Assembly: GCA_963814095.1 (NCBI GenBank)
Contig: CAWFBT010000007.1
Coordinates: forward strand, 62,001 to 126,000
DNA length: 64,000 nucleotides
Reading direction: 5' to 3'
Origin: JACVRW01 sp963814095
GTDB lineage: Bacteria; Actinomycetota; Thermoleophilia; Solirubrobacterales; Thermoleophilaceae
The notes beneath the pieces are model-generated. The model saw nothing but the letters and a program-made list of their open reading frames with translations, did not search any database and was not told where the DNA came from. Position numbers and translations under genes: made by a program. The stretch's first letter is position 1. The number at the start of each line of letters is the position of its first letter. Shown here in pieces: positions 62,054 to 64,000 of the stretch.

Positions 62054-63657
62054 TGCCCGACCCGGATGTGCTGATCATCGGCGCCGGCCCGTCCGGCGCC
62101 GTCACCGCCAAGCGACTCGCCGAGGCGGGCATGTCGGTCGTCTGCCTCGAGCAGGGCGACTGGCCGGACTACGAGCGTGCGCGCTCGGCGCACCCCGACT
62201 TCGAGCTGACCTCGGGGCAGTACTGGGCCTGGGACCCGAACGCCCGCCAGGGGCCGGGCGACTACCCGATCGACGACTCGGACTCCGACATCACCGCGCT
62301 GATGTGGAACGGCGTCGGTGGCGGGTCGGTCGTGTACGCGGCGCACTGGCAGCGCAACCTGCCCTCCGACTTCCGGGTGCGGTCGCTGGACGGCGTGGCT
62401 GATGATTGGCCGCTCACCTACGAGGAGCTCGAGCCCTACTACGTGCGCGTGGAGAAGGACTGGGGCGTCTCGGGCCACCCGAACGACACGGCCTTCCCGC
62501 CGGGTGAGGGGCCGCCGATGCCGCCCGTCCCGCTCTCGCCCATGGGCCGGCGCGTCGCGCGGGCGCATAACGAGCTCGGCTGGCACTGGTGGCCCGGTCC
62601 GAACGCGATCGCCACGCAGCGGTACGGCGCGCTGAACGCCTGCGTCCAGCGCGCCACCTGCCTGTGGGGCTGCGCCGACGGCGCCAAGGCCACCGTCGAC
62701 CGCACCTACTGGCCCATCAACCAGAAGGCCGGGGTCGAGCTGCGCATCCGCTCGCGTGTGCGCCGGCTGCTCGTGGGCGGCGACGGGCTCGTCGAGGGCG
62801 CCGAGTACCTCGACTCGGACGGCAACGAGCAGGTCCAGCGCGCCGGCATCACGATCCTGTGCGCCAACGGGATCGGCACGCCGCGGCTGCTGTTCCTGTC
62901 GGGTACGGACGACGAGGGGCTGGCCAACTCGTCGGGCCTGGTCGGCAAGCGGCTGATGCTGCACCCCTTCGGCACCGTCACGGGGCTCTTCGACGAGGAC
63001 CTGGAGAGCTGGCAGGGCGTGTGGGGCCAGCACATCCACTCGCTCGAGTTCTACGAGACGGACGAGTCGCGCGGCTTCGTCCGCGGAGCCAAGTGGGGCC
63101 TGCAGCCCACGGGCGGGCCGCTGTCGATGACGCGGTCCTATCCCTGGGGCCAGGAGAACGCCGTTTGGGGGGAGAGCTTTCACCGCGAGGTGAGGCGCCG
63201 GCTGGGTCACTCGGCGATGTGGGGGATCATCGCCGAGGACCTGCCGGAGGAGTCCAATCGGGTCACGCTCGACCGCGCCAACCCGGATGCGTTCGGCATC
63301 CCCGGCGTGAAGATCGACTACCTCAACTCGGAGAACTCCCAGACCCTGATGGCGTTCCACCGCGAACGGGCGCGCGAGTCGCTGCTCGCCGCCGGTGCCT
63401 ATGACGTGATCATCGCGCCGTTCATCGAGGCCACCGGTTGGCACATCCTCGGCACCTGCAAGATGGGCGACGACCCGGCCGGCTCCGTCGTCGACCGCTG
63501 GGGCCGCTGCCACGACGTGCCCAACCTGTTCATCTTCGACGGCTCGGTGTGGCCGACGTCGTCCGGGATGAACCCGACCGCCACGATCGCCGCGCTCGCG
63601 TTGCGCTCGGCCGAGCATCTCGTGGAGGCACGCCGCGAGCAGCAGGTCGCCGCATGA
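62053..63657 (+). CDS. GMC-family FAD-dependent sugar/alcohol oxidoreductase
   Basis: A 534-residue flavoenzyme. FAD-binding LIIGAGPSGAVTAKRLAEAG at the N-terminus, NGVGGGSVVYAAHWQRNLPSDF as the conserved attachment loop, VQRATCLWGCADGAKATVDRT, then the C-terminal catalytic region GWHILGTCKMGDDPAGSVVDRWGRCHDV and MNPTATIAALALRSAEHL. There is no signal peptide. Together with the following subunit-3-like protein it resembles glucoside 3-dehydrogenase and gluconate/fructose dehydrogenase large subunits, oxidising a sugar ring hydroxyl. A heme c subunit might lie past the window end. Confidence 0.92.
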   Translation: MPDPDVLIIGAGPSGAVTAKRLAEAGMSVVCLEQGDWPDYERARSAHPDFELTSGQYWAWDPNARQGPGDYPIDDSDSDITALMWNGVGGGSVVYAAHWQRNLPSDFRVRSLDGVADDWPLTYEELEPYYVRVEKDWGVSGHPNDTAFPPGEGPPMPPVPLSPMGRRVARAHNELGWHWWPGPNAIATQRYGALNACVQRATCLWGCADGAKATVDRTYWPINQKAGVELRIRSRVRRLLVGGDGLVEGAEYLDSDGNEQVQRAGITILCANGIGTPRLLFLSGTDDEGLANSSGLVGKRLMLHPFGTVTGLFDEDLESWQGVWGQHIHSLEFYETDESRGFVRGAKWGLQPTGGPLSMTRSYPWGQENAVWGESFHREVRRRLGHSAMWGIIAEDLPEESNRVTLDRANPDAFGIPGVKIDYLNSENSQTLMAFHRERARESLLAAGAYDVIIAPFIEATGWHILGTCKMGDDPAGSVVDRWGRCHDVPNLFIFDGSVWPTSSGMNPTATIAALALRSAEHLVEARREQQVAA

Positions 63658-63669
63658 GACCGTCGGTGC

Positions 63670-63690
63670 GCACCCGGCCGAGCCGGGTGC
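63670..63690 (+). other. Intercistronic hairpin
   Basis: A perfect 9-bp stem GCACCCGGC-CGA-GCCGGGTGC in the 40-base gap between the GMC gene and the next gene, with no U-run behind it. It could protect mRNA or slightly attenuate. Confidence 0.5.
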
Positions 63691-63697
63691 TTCCGCA

Positions 63698-64000
63698 ATG
63701 AGTGCAATCGACCGCGAGACGCTCACCGCCCTGGCGGACGCACTGATCCCGGAGGCCGACGGAATGCCATCGGCGAGCCAAGCCGGCGCGACCGGCGCCC
63801 TGCTCGACGAGGTGCTGGCGGTTCGAGCCGACCTCGAGGAGCCGCTCGCGGAGCTGACCGCCGCGGCGCGCGGGTCCGATCCCGGCGCCGAGGTCAAACG
63901 CCTCGAGGCCGAGGACCCGCCGCTCTTCGAGGCGCTCACGACCGCCGTAGCGGGCGGCTACTTCCTGAGCGCGGACGTGCGCGAGCGGCTCGGCTACCCG
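63698..64000 (+). CDS. Gluconate 2-dehydrogenase subunit 3-like protein, partial
   Basis: The first 101 residues only; the frame runs off the window end with no stop. LTALADALIPEADGMPSASQAGATGALLDEV is the family's N-terminal pattern (ADALIPE-D), and GGYFLSADVRERLGYP matches its later part. In glucoside 3-dehydrogenase and gluconate dehydrogenase systems this small subunit aids assembly or export of the GMC large subunit. No Tat signal is seen here, so the complex may be cytoplasmic. Confidence 0.85.
   Translation, partial: MSAIDRETLTALADALIPEADGMPSASQAGATGALLDEVLAVRADLEEPLAELTAAARGSDPGAEVKRLEAEDPPLFEALTTAVAGGYFLSADVRERLGYP

Overview
The window is very GC-rich and most likely from an uncultured-type actinobacterium of the class Thermoleophilia (Solirubrobacterales or Gaiellales relatives). 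I infer this from the gene order alaS-ruvX-mltG-aroE-pilBTC / pilA-pilD-pilMNO / aroC-aroKB-aroQ-pepP on one strand, from a type IVa pilus system in an actinobacterium, and from the many GTG, TTG and probable CTG starts. There are no rRNA genes, recognisable tRNAs, CRISPR arrays or intact transposases.

Region by region. (1) 1-663: a decayed AbiEi/DUF559-type gene cut by the window edge. (2) 0.7-5.6 kb: a tightly overlapping shikimate operon on the minus strand (aroC, fused aroK-aroB, aroQ, pepP, and a TauE/SafE permease). (3) 5.7-12.7 kb: a membrane protein, a secreted IPT/thrombospondin-type-3 protein, and type IV pilus genes (pilA, pilD, pilM, pilN, pilO and a PilP-position protein). (4) 12.9-33.4 kb: about 20 kb of accessory genes on both strands. 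These include a HIRAN protein, GST, AhpD-like/MocR pair, ECF sigma factor with VOC enzymes, FAD oxidase, aldo-keto reductase, MMPL exporter, copper cassette (copA, a YtkA-like protein, csoR), two RibD-like reductases, a CAP protein and an epoxide-hydrolase-like enzyme. This block splits the pilus genes in two. (5) 33.4-43.9 kb: pilC, pilT, pilB, an unusual LppX/thioredoxin-like protein, aroE, mltG, ruvX and alaS. (6) 44.2-46.8 kb: a membrane HD-GYP phosphodiesterase and an MFS transporter. (7) 46.8-53.1 kb: a structured intergenic region and an Opp/Dpp-type peptide ABC transporter. (8) 53.2-55.9 kb: a sigma-B/F-like factor, a degenerate RsbW-like protein and a NifU-MnmA fusion. (9) 55.9-56.3 kb: a non-coding region with an 18-bp perfect inverted repeat. 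(10) 56.3-64.0 kb: a sugar-oxidation cluster controlled by one LacI-family regulator: Gfo/Idh/MocA dehydrogenase, DUF993 protein, sugar isomerase/epimerase-like protein, aldehyde dehydrogenase, GMC oxidoreductase and a gluconate-2-dehydrogenase-subunit-3-like protein.

The most interesting system is the last one. Three near-identical operators (centred on AAACGTTTT or AAACGATAA) lie beside the lacI gene and directly downstream of two TTGACA-N18-TAGnGT promoters that drive the two catabolic operons. The set of enzymes suggests oxidation of a sugar or glycoside to a keto-sugar and its breakdown, with DUF993 in an unassigned step. Also notable are the NifU-MnmA fusion in one overlapping operon with a sigma-B module, and the structured RNA-like region at 46.8-46.9 kb.

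A caution on quality: at least five otherwise normal genes carry a single apparent frameshift, mostly one extra base in a short G or C run (for example 20467-20470, 50718-50720, 51587-51589). This looks more like an assembly or sequencing indel pattern than gene decay.
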